Position numbers and translations under genes: made by a program. A DNA stretch of 64,000 nucleotides. Origin: CANDOC01 sp965261725 (GTDB lineage: Bacteria > Pseudomonadota > Gammaproteobacteria > Pseudomonadales > Endozoicomonadaceae). Location: positions 1 through 64,000 of the forward strand of contig CBDHDU010000013.1 in NCBI GenBank assembly GCA_965261725.1, read 5' to 3'. Within the stretch, counting starts at the first letter, position 1; each line of letters begins with the position of its first letter. The notes below the pieces were generated by a model. That model had not been told where the DNA came from, made no database searches, and saw only the letters and a list, made by a program, of their open reading frames with translations. This document shows, piece by piece, positions 1 to 9,378 of this stretch.

Positions 1-1
1 G

Positions 2-949
2 GTTACTGTCGAATCATGGCTGATGTCATCCAGCGATGAAGGCAGTCGTGGACGTGTACTGGCCTGGTATATGGTGGCGTTTTATGGTGCTACCGCTATA
101 GGTCAGCTTTTTATTGATATGCTGGATACCAGTACCGCCATGCCGTTTTTACTTGTGGGTATTCTGGTATCGCTGTCTATTCTGCCTCCGGCCATGAGTC
201 GGATGCCTGCCCCTCAGATTCAGGAACCTTCTTGCCTGAGTTTGTCAGAGCTTTTTAAACTCACCCCGTCCGGTTTTTTAGGCTGCATGATTGGTGGTGT
301 GATGATGGGTGCCCTGTACACATTGTTACCCCTGTATCTTGTCCAGCTTTATGGCGGTAAAGGACAAACCGGTTTATTGATGGCAATCGTGATGGGCGGT
401 GGTATGGCACTTCAGTATCCTGCCGGTTATCTCTCGGATCGAATGGATCGACGTAAAGTACTGGTTATGGTTGCCTTTATGGGTGGGTTAGCCAGTTTTG
501 GTCTGGTATTCAAAGTATCAGGCTGGTTTGAATTTATGAGTTTGTTTTTACTGGGTGGAGCCGTCTTTACTACATATCCTCTGGCGCTGAGTCATGCCTG
601 CGATCATTTGGCTCCGGAAAATATTACTGCCGGCAGTCAGGGGTTGTTATTTTCCAATAGTATTGGCGCCTGTTTTGGCCCGCTTTTGGGATCTGTAGTT
701 ATGGGTTCTCATGCGCAGGGGCTGGCACTGTTCTTTTTGGTAGTTATGAGTGTACTGGGGCTGTTCTTCCTGCTCAGGATGAGGAGTCGGTTGGAAATCT
801 ACAGTTGTGATGAGCAGAGGTTTGTTCCTGTTACCCTTACCACGCCAGTCGTTGCTGAAATTGATCCTCGTGGCGAGTGTGCTGACAGTGAATATGTATT
901 GGATAGCTGTAACAGCACAATAAAGAAAAAAGGCACGTTGGTTGTGTAA
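2..949 (+). CDS. MFS transporter, YcaD-like, 5' end outside window
   Basis: The frame is open to the left edge, so the true start lies upstream; the ATG at 23 is internal. The visible N-terminal part (TVESWLMSSSDEGSRGR..., positions 2-60) matches the TM4-loop region of YcaD-type major facilitator proteins, which carry a similar ESWL...RGR stretch. About nine hydrophobic segments follow, with the MFS loop motif DRMDRRKV near 442-465. The product is an inner-membrane secondary transporter of unknown substrate. The last 50 residues are hydrophilic. Family assignment is firm; substrate is not predictable. Confidence 0.85.
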   Translation, partial: VTVESWLMSSSDEGSRGRVLAWYMVAFYGATAIGQLFIDMLDTSTAMPFLLVGILVSLSILPPAMSRMPAPQIQEPSCLSLSELFKLTPSGFLGCMIGGVMMGALYTLLPLYLVQLYGGKGQTGLLMAIVMGGGMALQYPAGYLSDRMDRRKVLVMVAFMGGLASFGLVFKVSGWFEFMSLFLLGGAVFTTYPLALSHACDHLAPENITAGSQGLLFSNSIGACFGPLLGSVVMGSHAQGLALFFLVVMSVLGLFFLLRMRSRLEIYSCDEQRFVPVTLTTPVVAEIDPRGECADSEYVLDSCNSTIKKKGTLVV

Positions 950-1027
950 GTTGAGACTGCACTTGATGTGAGACAATATAATGCATAATCAGGAATAGCT
1001 AACAAGGAATTTGTTGTCGTATATTAG

Positions 1028-1061
1028 CCCGTTCGGGTATTTGCTGAAATATCCGAATGGG
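1028..1061. terminator. hairpin between MFS gene and LysR gene
   Basis: A 15-bp stem with two G-U or mismatched pairs (arms 1028-1042 and 1047-1061, loop GCTG) lies 79 bases after the MFS stop. The following bases are only moderately T-rich, so termination is plausible but not proven. Confidence 0.45.
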
Positions 1062-1093
1062 TTATATGTTGTTAGCTGAATGGAATCAATGCG

Positions 1094-2047
1094 ATGTTCA
1101 GTCACCAGAGGCTTTCCAAGCTACCACCACTCAAGCCTTTAAAAGGGTTTGAAGCAACAGCTCGTTTATTAAGTGTCAGCCGGGCAGCAGAGGAACTTAA
1201 CCTGACGCCTCCGGCAATTACCCATCAGGTCAAAACACTGGAAGACAGTCTTGGCGTCAAGCTTTTCGAGAAGCGTGGGCGTAATCTGCTGTTAACGGAT
1301 GAAGGTCGAAGATTATATCCGTCAGTACGTGCCGCGCTGGAAAAACTGGTTGTGGGTGTTTCGACGCTGGGACGAATGCCATCCTGCTGCTCCCCTTTGT
1401 GTGTACAGACCTATATAACGGCATCAATTCGCTGGTTTGCACCCAGACTGTTCCGGTTTCGCAATGAATACCCCGATATACCTCTGCAGCTATTAACCAA
1501 CGGGCATAGTTGGAAATTTGAAGAAGAAAAAGCTGATCTGGGTTTTATATTTGCCGATAGCCCGCCACCGGCAGAATACTTCTGGAAACCGCTGTTTAAA
1601 TATGAATTATACCCGGTCTGCAGCCCCGAACTGGCTGAAGGTAATGCAGTAAACTGTGCAGAAGATCTGCTGTCGTTGCCGCTACTGGTCGTTTATGGTG
1701 AAGAAACCCACTGGAATATATGGTTTGAATCAGTGGGCGTAAAACATGATATAGCACCGTTCCCGATGATTGTGGACACGCTGGCAATGGCAATTGAAAT
1801 TGTTAAGCAGGGGGAAGGGATTGTATTAATGAATGGTCCTTTTGTTGAGAAAGAGCTGGCGGCAGGCACACTGATTCAACCGGTTAAACAAAAGGTTGAG
1901 CTTGGCGACTGGGGATTGATCTGCCGCCAGTATATGACCGGTGACAAAAGAGTCGAATCCTTTATCCAGTGGATGGAGCAGGAGGTTCATGCTTCAGTGG
2001 CATTGAAATCCGGCACGGTACGGGCAGGTATGGAGGCTGTGGTCTGA
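1094..2047 (+). CDS. LysR-family transcriptional regulator, GcvA-like
   Basis: 317 aa, the usual LysR length. The N-terminal winged helix-turn-helix (residues about 10-70) reads LKGFEATARLLSVSRAAEEL...ITHQVKTLE, the pattern of the GcvA/AmpR branch. A substrate-binding domain fills the rest. It stands alone between an MFS gene and an ABC exporter, both on the same strand, and either could be its target. The 196 bases after it hold no gene. Effector unknown. Confidence 0.9.
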   Translation: MFSHQRLSKLPPLKPLKGFEATARLLSVSRAAEELNLTPPAITHQVKTLEDSLGVKLFEKRGRNLLLTDEGRRLYPSVRAALEKLVVGVSTLGRMPSCCSPLCVQTYITASIRWFAPRLFRFRNEYPDIPLQLLTNGHSWKFEEEKADLGFIFADSPPPAEYFWKPLFKYELYPVCSPELAEGNAVNCAEDLLSLPLLVVYGEETHWNIWFESVGVKHDIAPFPMIVDTLAMAIEIVKQGEGIVLMNGPFVEKELAAGTLIQPVKQKVELGDWGLICRQYMTGDKRVESFIQWMEQEVHASVALKSGTVRAGMEAVV

Positions 2048-2243
2048 TATCTCTTATCATTGAGTCCGCAGTCAGGGTGCTGGTGAGCAGACTTTTATTC
2101 TGTTCCTGATAGAACGTTTTTTGATGTGAAACACAAGATGTTAAACGATGGTAGAACATGTGGCTGTATTGCAGCTGCTTCCAGTTTATAATGAGAATTA
2201 ATATCAATAACTGGTTTTATAATTATAGCGTTGTGAGGCATTT

Positions 2244-4070
2244 TTGACTGAGACAATAAAAGGCACTGGACGTGCAAGTAGGCCATTCAGGGGGCAGAAA
2301 ACCTATAACTGGAAACGTATCTGGCACATTGCGCTTGAGCATAAACGTGAGCTTGCCGTCGCCAACCTGATTGCGATATTGGCAACGCTGGCCAGTGTAC
2401 CAACACCTTTGTTATTACCGCTGCTGGTGGATGAAATTCTGCTTAATGATCCGGGTATTGCACTGGAAATGCTGAAGGTCATTATTCCAGATGATTTTGA
2501 AACCGAAGTCGTTTTTATCCTGAGTATTCTGGTGACAACCGTCATCCTCCGGCTCGCTGCGCTGGCGTTTAATGTCTGGCAGTCACGACAGTTCACGATT
2601 ATTTCCAAGGATGTTATTTACCGCATCCGCCAGAGCCTGATTCAAAAGCTGGGGCGCAGTGCACTGGCAGAATATGAAATGACAGGGAGTGGGGCAGTTG
2701 CTTCGCGTTTCGTGACCGATCTGGATACGGTCGACCAGTTTATAGGTTCTACAGTCAGTCGGTTGCTGGTGGCTTCACTGACCCTGATTTCGACGGCAGC
2801 AGTCTTATTCTGGCTTCATTGGCAACTGGCACTGGTGATCATGCTGTTTAACCCTGTGGTGATTTATTTCACCACCATGATGGGGCGGCAGGTTAAAAAC
2901 CTTAAGAAAGAACAGAACCGTGCTTATGAGGTATTCCAGTCTGCCTTAACGGAAACACTGGATGGTATTCAGCAGCTGCGTACGGCTAACAGGGAACAGC
3001 ACTACCTGAGCCGCCTTCTGGGTAAAGCGCGACATGTGCGTGATTACTCTTCTGCTTTTCAGTGGAAGACAGATGCAGCTAACCGGATGAGTTTTCTGAT
3101 CTTCATGTTCGGCATTGATTTGTTCCGTGCCGGAGCGATGGTCACTGTGCTGTTGTCTGACTTGAGTGTTGGTCAGATGATGGCGGTCTTCGGCTATCTG
3201 TGGTTTATGATGGGGCCGGTGCAGGAACTGTTGAATATGCAGTATGGTTATTACGCGTCCCGAGCGGCATTGAAACGAATTAACGGCCTGCTGAAAATGC
3301 GTGAAGAACCGAGTTGGGCTGAAGCGGAAAATCCTTTTAAAGGCAAAGAAACTGCCGCAGTTGCTCTGGAAAATATCCACTTCAGTTATGGTGAAAAGCC
3401 CATCCTCAAAGGCGTCAGTCTGAATATTCGTGCGGGTGAAAAAATTGCACTGGTCGGTGCCAGTGGTGGTGGTAAATCAACACTGGTTAAAGTGTTGCTG
3501 GGCTTGTATCAGGCGAATAGTGGACGTATTGCGTTTAATGGCGTGCCGGTTGAAATGTCCGGTCTCGACTGTGTCAGAGAAAATGTCGCAACGGTGTTGC
3601 AGCATCCGGCAATCTTTAATACAACGGTGCGGGAAAACCTGACGCTGGGGCGGGAAGCTTCAGACGAACAGTTGTGGCATGCACTCGAAGTTGCGCAATT
3701 GAGTCATACCATCAAGGATATGACTGAGCAGCTCGATACACTGGTTGGCAAGGATGGTGTCAAACTGTCAGGCGGCCAACGCCAGCGGCTGGCAATCGCC
3801 AGAATGATTATTGCTGACCCTAAAGTGGTTATTCTTGATGAAGCGACTTCGGCGCTGGATGCTGCAACGGAGTATCTGGTTCTGCAGGGATTGGAGTCAT
3901 TCCTGAAGAAGCGTACGACATTGATTATTGCCCATCGTTTGAGTGCGGTGCGTCGTGCGGACCGGGCTTATGTTTTTGAAGATGGCATGATCAGTGAGCA
4001 GGGCGGGCATGATGAGTTGATTCAGCGTGACGGTCTGTATGCGCGCCTATATGGAGCATTGCAGTCATGA
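2244..4070 (+). CDS. ABC exporter, fused permease and ATPase (MsbA/MdlB type)
   Basis: 608 aa half-transporter expected to work as a dimer in the inner membrane. An N-terminal six-helix ABC_membrane domain (residues about 30-330) precedes an ATPase domain with Walker A GASGGGKST near residue 405, signature LSGGQRQR near 508, Walker B VVILDEA near 530 and the switch His in AHRLS near 562. The start is TTG at 2244 with a GAGG ribosome site six bases upstream. Exports lipid, peptide or drug; the substrate cannot be told. The 3' end overlaps the convergent uridine-kinase pseudogene by six bases. Confidence 0.92.
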   Translation: MTETIKGTGRASRPFRGQKTYNWKRIWHIALEHKRELAVANLIAILATLASVPTPLLLPLLVDEILLNDPGIALEMLKVIIPDDFETEVVFILSILVTTVILRLAALAFNVWQSRQFTIISKDVIYRIRQSLIQKLGRSALAEYEMTGSGAVASRFVTDLDTVDQFIGSTVSRLLVASLTLISTAAVLFWLHWQLALVIMLFNPVVIYFTTMMGRQVKNLKKEQNRAYEVFQSALTETLDGIQQLRTANREQHYLSRLLGKARHVRDYSSAFQWKTDAANRMSFLIFMFGIDLFRAGAMVTVLLSDLSVGQMMAVFGYLWFMMGPVQELLNMQYGYYASRAALKRINGLLKMREEPSWAEAENPFKGKETAAVALENIHFSYGEKPILKGVSLNIRAGEKIALVGASGGGKSTLVKVLLGLYQANSGRIAFNGVPVEMSGLDCVRENVATVLQHPAIFNTTVRENLTLGREASDEQLWHALEVAQLSHTIKDMTEQLDTLVGKDGVKLSGGQRQRLAIARMIIADPKVVILDEATSALDAATEYLVLQGLESFLKKRTTLIIAHRLSAVRRADRAYVFEDGMISEQGGHDELIQRDGLYARLYGALQS

Positions 4071-4939
4071 CTGTTTGCGTTTGAAGTGCAGTATGGGGCA
4101 GGTGTAATCATTATTATCAATGATTATGTCTGCTCTGCTTTTAAGTTGGCAGTTTGTAAAGTAGAGCTGCTGTCCGGGAATATAACGCTGCTTATAACGT
4201 TGTTTCAGTTCCTGTAAATCTTCTATCTTTTCCTGATTGCGATTGATGGCCCGGGACAGGGTCACTTTAAAGTCAGTATCAACAAATATAATCAGATCCC
4301 AGTAATCCCGAATCACCTCAGCCTGAACAAAAATCCCGTCAAATAGTAAGATGCTGTCTTCTGCTGCAACTTGTACTTCTGGCAGGGCGAAAGTACGGGG
4401 TGTACTTTAGTGCAAATAAACGTGAACTGACGGATAATAGCTCCACAATTTATTGTATTTTTATCGCTCTATCTGCATTACGATAGTCGCAATTATGACT
4501 TTGTGTTCTAAAAACCGGTTAGTGTGGAACTATGGTCAGCGCGGTGCTTTCGCCCTGGTACTTCTGGTGTTACCGGCTGATTCAGGTAATGATCGAAGGC
4601 TTTGTTTCGGTAGGCTCGGGAGCCCTTTCGCTGTAATGGTTTTAGCAGGGATTTTTCCAGCATCGGATAATTGAACGAGTCTTCAAAGTAGCCTTGTGCG
4701 GATAGGGCACCTTGACGATACCGAAAATCGCGAGGTTGATGGAAATCATCAATTGATGCTCGGATAACAGGGCGTTTGTTGATTGTCAGTGATGCAAGCG
4801 TATTGGCAACCCTGCTTTTTCCAGAAGCATCGACACCATCTATTGCTATCAGTAGTGGGGCATTTGCCGGTAGATTTAGAATGTAATCTGTCAGTTGCCG
4901 ATAAGCAACTGCCTGAGATTCTGTGTGAATTAACGTCAT
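4065..4939 (-). pseudogene. uridine-kinase-family P-loop kinase, split by a MITE
   Basis: The N-terminal half (4939 to about 4568) starts MTLIHTESQAVAYRQL and carries the P-loop GVDASGKS at residues 35-42. The C-terminal half (4382 to 4065) carries LLFDGIF and the YWDLIIFVDTDF core of Udk-like phosphoribulokinase/uridine kinase proteins. Between them sit a 175-bp element and one copy of a 10-bp duplication. Removing these 185 bases restores a continuous 229-aa frame (...VTPEVQVAAEDS...), so the element is the only visible lesion and the insertion is probably recent. Likely an NMP or nucleoside kinase of unknown exact substrate. Confidence 0.85.
4383..4557. mobile_element. 175-bp MITE with CAGGGCGAAAG termini
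   Basis: The element starts CAGGGCGAAAG and ends CTTTCGCCCTG (11-bp perfect inverted repeat, extending imperfectly). It is flanked by the 10-bp direct repeat GTACTTCTGG at 4373-4382 and 4558-4567. No coding capacity. A 10-bp duplication is in the range of IS4-superfamily elements, but none of the full-length IS in this window has these ends, so the mobilising transposase lies elsewhere. Confidence 0.85.
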
Positions 4940-4985
4940 CGATTGTTGATGTTATCCGGGATAACTCTTTGGACTTCTGGAACTA

Positions 4986-6020
4986 TCAAATGTTCACTCT
5001 GTGCTGTTGCCGGTATTGGTTGGGAGAAACACCGGTCCAACGTTTGAAGGCATTAATAAAGGCACTGGATTCACTGTAACCCAGTTGCTCGGCAATCATC
5101 TCAATTTTCCATTGTGGATCGCTGAGCAGAGAGATGGCCTGTTGCTGGCGTGCCTGACTGACCAGAAGTCGAAAACCGGTGTTTTCGGTTTTTAGCTGCC
5201 TGCGTAATGTACGCTCGGTAACGTTTAGTCTGGCGGCAATTGAGGGCATATCCTGTGCATTGGTTGCCTGTATCAGGGTTGCAACCTTGTCGCTGATATT
5301 CTCTGTATTGTCACCACGGAGCATTAGCTCTGCCTGACAAACCTGCTGCAGCAATCCGGCTGGTTTTTTTCCTGTTGATTTAGTTGATATGTGATAATCA
5401 AAGTAGGTCGGATCGAGATCAAAGTAATATTGTGAAGTATTGAACTCAGTTTTCTTTACCAGCTGTTTCTGGTAGCAGGATTTACTGAATAATGGTGCAT
5501 GGGCAAACCCAAGCCCCTTGACCATTTTTCGACCGTAGTCTGGTAATAATTCCTCCAGAATTGCAGCCCCGGCACTCATATCCCGTTCTGCCATGAAAGG
5601 CAGCATATCACCCAGCTCCACCTGTGGTTGCATATAAACCCGGCAGTGGTCAGGGAATGATTCCCTGTGAACCCGGAAAAATACATTAGATATGGTTGAG
5701 TACTTGATAATCAGACTCAGTGCATCATTCATGGTCTGACTGTTCTGTAACAGTCGACCAATAACGCCATGGGTGCGGGTGCTGTAATAACGCCCGAGCT
5801 GTAGGCTAAGGTCTTCAATATCAGTCAGCTTAATCAGATTTTTGGTGAGAGTGATTTCACAGTTAACAGAAACTTCAGCCTGAGAGTCAAGCAGGCTCAG
5901 TTCGTCCAGTCCGGTATTGAGCAGCAAGTTATCCAGTGGAATATGACGTTCACGGGCAAACCGCAGTAGGGGGTAAATGCCGGTAATGGGACGATGTAAA
6001 TCAGGGCTGTTTTCACTCAT
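4986..6020 (-). CDS. AraC-family regulator with arabinose-binding-type N-terminal domain
   Basis: 344 aa. The N-terminal 190 residues have the pattern of the AraC N-terminal domain found in OruR/ArgR-like regulators. The C-terminal 90 residues hold the double helix-turn-helix (NVTERTLRRQLK, then IAEQLGYSESSAFINAFKRWTGVSPNQYR). It lies on the same strand directly downstream of the fucose operon, from which it is separated by 213 bases, so it is a candidate regulator of that operon. This link is by position only. Confidence 0.88.
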   Translation of the reverse strand: MSENSPDLHRPITGIYPLLRFARERHIPLDNLLLNTGLDELSLLDSQAEVSVNCEITLTKNLIKLTDIEDLSLQLGRYYSTRTHGVIGRLLQNSQTMNDALSLIIKYSTISNVFFRVHRESFPDHCRVYMQPQVELGDMLPFMAERDMSAGAAILEELLPDYGRKMVKGLGFAHAPLFSKSCYQKQLVKKTEFNTSQYYFDLDPTYFDYHISTKSTGKKPAGLLQQVCQAELMLRGDNTENISDKVATLIQATNAQDMPSIAARLNVTERTLRRQLKTENTGFRLLVSQARQQQAISLLSDPQWKIEMIAEQLGYSESSAFINAFKRWTGVSPNQYRQQHRVNI

Positions 6021-6191
6021 AAGGACTGCAGGTGATGTCCGAAAATATCAATTATATTGCCTGAAATCCCATAACAAAAGCGTAATGAGTTTTGCATAAT
6101 GCACTTCGTAGCTATGACGCAGGCGGCTGATTCCCCTATAAGTACGCGTCCCTCCAAACCCCTCTCAGTGTGTAGTTGGTCATATGCCAAC

Positions 6192-6211
6192 ACCGGCTGG
6201 TAACAGCCGGT
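6192..6211. terminator. 8-bp stem-loop in the AraC-lactonase gap
   Basis: Perfect 8-bp stem ACCGGCTG / CAGCCGGT with loop GTAA. On the plus strand it is followed by TTTTC; on the minus strand, the direction of the fucose operon, the tail is poor. It could still end or attenuate the operon transcript before the AraC gene. The rest of the 213-base gap shows nothing recognisable. Confidence 0.35.
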
Positions 6212-6233
6212 TTTTCTGGGAGTTAAGTCTTGG

Positions 6234-7088
6234 TTAAATTTGATAAAAACGCTTGGCATTATGACCAAAAATAGCTGACTGCTCTTCAGTACTGAACTGC
6301 TCACAAAAGCGTTGTGCCAGAGACAGCCACTGATCATAACTGGCAGCCATATTAACTACCGGCCAGTCACTGCCCCAGATCAGTCTTTCCGGGCCAAAAT
6401 GTTCGAACAGGTGCTCCAGCCAGGGCTTTAAACGTTCGAAACTCCAGTGTTTGCCTGCTTCTGTCAAAATCCCGGAAAGTTTGCAGTGCGCGTTGGTTTC
6501 CTGAGCCAGTAGTTTCATATAGGTTGCCCAGGGCTCAAGGTGGTTTTCAGCAATGGGCGGTTTGGCTGCATGGTCGATGACGATTTTCAGATCGGGATGT
6601 TTTTCTTGTCGCGTCAGCAGTTTGGGGAGGTGTTCGGTATAGACCAGTGCATCAAAGGTCATATCCCTGCCTTCAAGTGAGTTAAAGCAGTCGTCCAGCT
6701 CCGGCTTCAGTATCCAGTCCGGGTCTGATATATCCTGAATCATTGGACGGATACCCTTCAGCCACTGAGACATTTGCAGTTCATCGAGCTGATCAGCTGC
6801 ATCGCGGTCACTCATATCCAGCCAGCCGACCACTCCCTGAATAAAGTCATGCTCATTGGCAAGTTCCAGCAGAAACCGGGTTTCATCTTCTGTGGGGGCT
6901 GCCTGTACCAGAATGGTGCCATGAATACCTTCCCGCTCCAGAATATGCATCAGATCACCGGGCAGGTAATCCCGGTATAAAGGGGCCTGATCCGGTGTTA
7001 ACCAGCCATAGTCACCGCGCGGAAGAAACCAGAAATGCTGATGGGCGTCGATCACCGGCATCTCTGCTGTTAGTCCAATTGCTTGCAT
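6234..7088 (-). CDS. L-fuconolactonase-like amidohydrolase
   Basis: 284 aa from the ATG at 7088, chosen because the family begins near MPVIDAHQHFWF and because AGGAGG lies seven bases upstream; the longer frame to 7148 overlaps the previous gene too far. The amidohydrolase_2 fold is shown by DAHQHFW, by H and K residues in VIDHAAKPP, and by the C-terminal LIWGSDWPVVN with the metal Asp. The enzyme would open L-fucono-lactone to L-fuconate. It overlaps the aldo/keto reductase gene by 19 bases, which suggests translational coupling. Last gene of the operon. Confidence 0.85.
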   Translation of the reverse strand: MQAIGLTAEMPVIDAHQHFWFLPRGDYGWLTPDQAPLYRDYLPGDLMHILEREGIHGTILVQAAPTEDETRFLLELANEHDFIQGVVGWLDMSDRDAADQLDELQMSQWLKGIRPMIQDISDPDWILKPELDDCFNSLEGRDMTFDALVYTEHLPKLLTRQEKHPDLKIVIDHAAKPPIAENHLEPWATYMKLLAQETNAHCKLSGILTEAGKHWSFERLKPWLEHLFEHFGPERLIWGSDWPVVNMAASYDQWLSLAQRFCEQFSTEEQSAIFGHNAKRFYQI

Positions 7089-8077
7089 ATAAACCCCTCC
7101 TGATAAAGTGTCTGCCACAGTGCCTGAGGAATATCCTGTTGTAGCCACTGGCAGGCATCTTCAACCTGTTGTGCATTATCGAAACCACAAGCGACAGATG
7201 TCACATTGTTGTTTTTCAGTGGAAACTGTAGTGCAACGGTTGGCAGTGGGGTTTTATATTCCTCACAAATGGCTGCAATCTGGCTGACCTTTGCACGAAT
7301 ATCGGCACTGGCGGGTTGGTGATGGAAATGTGCTTCGGGTGTGACACCGGTAGCGAGAATTCCTGATGCAAAAGGTCCGGCAATAAATATACCTCTGTTG
7401 TTTTTGCCGCATGCTGTCAGAAACTCTTCGGCCGGTTGCTCCAGCAGGGTGTAGTTTCCCTGCAGCATAAAGCAGTCAAAGTCTGCATATTCCAGTGCCC
7501 GCTCACAAACGGTATGGCATTTGACGCCCAGCCCGATAGCTTGGATTAATCCTTCTTCTTTGAGTTGCAATAAGGTTGGCAGACCATCTTTCATAGCGCA
7601 TTGAAAAGATGATTCGAAATCGTCTTTCAGAATGATGGGGTCAAGATCGTGCAGTAATAGAATATCAACATGATCAAGCCCCAGTCGTTGCAGACTATCT
7701 TCCAGTCCCCGGCGCAAGGCTGTGCCGGAAAAATCCATCACCCGGTGAAAGGGCAGGGAGTCGACAAATTTACTGGGTTTGGTTTCCGGTTCCGGCAGTA
7801 ACAGCTCACCCGTTTTAGTGCAGAGAATATAGTCAGTTTTATCTTTATGACGCAGAAAATCCCCGAAGCGTCGCTCACTTAGCCCCTTGCCATATTCCGG
7901 TGCGGTATCAAAACTGCGAATACCATGATGCCAGGCAGTTTGTAGTGCCTGTTGAGCCTCTTCTTCAGTAATGCGGTGATAGAGGTTGCCAAGCGCAGCA
8001 CCACCAAAGGTTATGGGGCCAAATGTCAGTGATGAGCGGCCGAATGAGCGTGTATCTGTTAATGAAAAGCCGCTCAT
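7070..8077 (-). CDS. aldo/keto reductase, L-fucose 1-dehydrogenase type
   Basis: 335 aa TIM-barrel oxidoreductase. The AKR tetrad is visible as D57 and Y62 (FDTAPEYGKGLSERRFG), K88 (CTKTG) and the His in LLLHDLD. The length and the sequence around GKGLSERRFG match the D-threo-aldose 1-dehydrogenase group, which oxidises L-fucose to the lactone. Its start ATG overlaps the stop of the fuconate dehydratase gene (ATGA). First enzymatic step of the pathway. Confidence 0.85.
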   Translation of the reverse strand: MSGFSLTDTRSFGRSSLTFGPITFGGAALGNLYHRITEEEAQQALQTAWHHGIRSFDTAPEYGKGLSERRFGDFLRHKDKTDYILCTKTGELLLPEPETKPSKFVDSLPFHRVMDFSGTALRRGLEDSLQRLGLDHVDILLLHDLDPIILKDDFESSFQCAMKDGLPTLLQLKEEGLIQAIGLGVKCHTVCERALEYADFDCFMLQGNYTLLEQPAEEFLTACGKNNRGIFIAGPFASGILATGVTPEAHFHHQPASADIRAKVSQIAAICEEYKTPLPTVALQFPLKNNNVTSVACGFDNAQQVEDACQWLQQDIPQALWQTLYQEGFICKQLD

Positions 8078-9378
8078 GAATGGTGCCTCCAGTCCGGGCC
8101 GTCAGGCCAGCTGAACTGTTGGAGACTATTGTCATACAGCTGGGCGCTGTAACCGGATTTTTCCGGCAGCAGGTAATGAGCATTGCTGATTCGAACCGGG
8201 TCGACAAAGTGCTCATGCAGGTGATCGACAAACTCGACAACCTGATCTTTCTGGATACCGCCAATGCAGAGATAGTCTATAGCTGCCAGGTGTTGTACAT
8301 ACTCACAAAGCCCGACACCGCCGGCATGGGGACATACCGGTACCTTGTGATAAGCCGCCAGTAACAGCACAGCGAGTACTTCGTTAACGCCTCCCAGACG
8401 ACAGCTGTCTATCTGGCAGAAATCCAGTGCACCGGCCTGCAGAAACTGTTTAAACATGACCCGGTTCTGGCATTGCTCACCCGTTGCAACTTTGATGGGG
8501 TGAATGGCTGCGCGGATACGGCTGTGACCCAGTACATCGTCCGGACTGGTTGGCTCTTCAATCCATAGCGGGTTAAATTCAGCCAGCGCCTGCATATGCT
8601 CAATAGCTTCATTAACGCCCCAGATCTGGTTGGCATCGAGCATTAATGCAATATCATCGCCTATTACTTCCCGGGCAATACGGCAGCGGCGGATATCATC
8701 TTCCAGAGATTGTCCAACCTTTAATTTGATATGTTGCCAGCCATCTTTAACGGCCTGTTCACAGAGGGTTCTGAGTTTAGGATCGGAATAACCCAGCCAG
8801 CCGGGGCTGGTGGTATAGGCGGGCAGGCCCTTATCTATCAGCTGTTGCAGTCGTTGTTCCCTGTCGGCTCGTCGTGCCTCCAGAAGATCTGCTGCCGCAG
8901 TCGGTGTCAGAACATCGCTGATATAACTGAAATCAATACAGCTGATTATTTCCAGCGGCGACATATCATAGACCAGTCGCCATACCGGCTTGTTTTCAAT
9001 CCGGGCCTTTAAATCCCATATCGCATTAATAATCGCAGCTGTGGCGAGATGAATGGCGCCTTTCTCCGGCCCCAGCCATCGCAATTGCCCGTCGTGTACC
9101 AGTTGATGCCAGAACTGCCCCATATTGTCCCAGATGGATTCCAGAGTAGTGCCGGTTAAATGAGAACTAAGCGCCTCTACAGCAGCTGCACAGATTTCAT
9201 TTCCCTGTCCCAGTGTGAATGTCAGACCGTAGCCGTGCAGCCCCGGTGTGCAGGTATCAAGGATTACGTAAACACAGGAATAGTCCGGTGCCGGATGCAT
9301 GGCATCGGAGCCGCTGAAGGTGCGGGAGGTTGGGAAGCGCACATCATGAGTACGGACACCGTTAATCACTGTGGTCAT
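8074..9378 (-). CDS. L-fuconate dehydratase, enolase superfamily
   Basis: 434 aa, the length of characterised L-fuconate dehydratases. The N-terminal capping domain starts TVINGVRTHDVRFPTSRTFSGSDAMHPAPDYS. In the barrel the K-x-K motif HIKLKVG (about residue 220), metal ligands in MLDANQIW, WIEEPT and ATGEQC, and the CPHAGGVGLCEYVQHL segment are all present. It converts L-fuconate to 2-keto-3-deoxy-L-fuconate. Start and stop codons overlap with both neighbours, so it is firmly within the operon. Confidence 0.92.
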   Translation of the reverse strand: MTTVINGVRTHDVRFPTSRTFSGSDAMHPAPDYSCVYVILDTCTPGLHGYGLTFTLGQGNEICAAAVEALSSHLTGTTLESIWDNMGQFWHQLVHDGQLRWLGPEKGAIHLATAAIINAIWDLKARIENKPVWRLVYDMSPLEIISCIDFSYISDVLTPTAAADLLEARRADREQRLQQLIDKGLPAYTTSPGWLGYSDPKLRTLCEQAVKDGWQHIKLKVGQSLEDDIRRCRIAREVIGDDIALMLDANQIWGVNEAIEHMQALAEFNPLWIEEPTSPDDVLGHSRIRAAIHPIKVATGEQCQNRVMFKQFLQAGALDFCQIDSCRLGGVNEVLAVLLLAAYHKVPVCPHAGGVGLCEYVQHLAAIDYLCIGGIQKDQVVEFVDHLHEHFVDPVRISNAHYLLPEKSGYSAQLYDNSLQQFSWPDGPDWRHHS

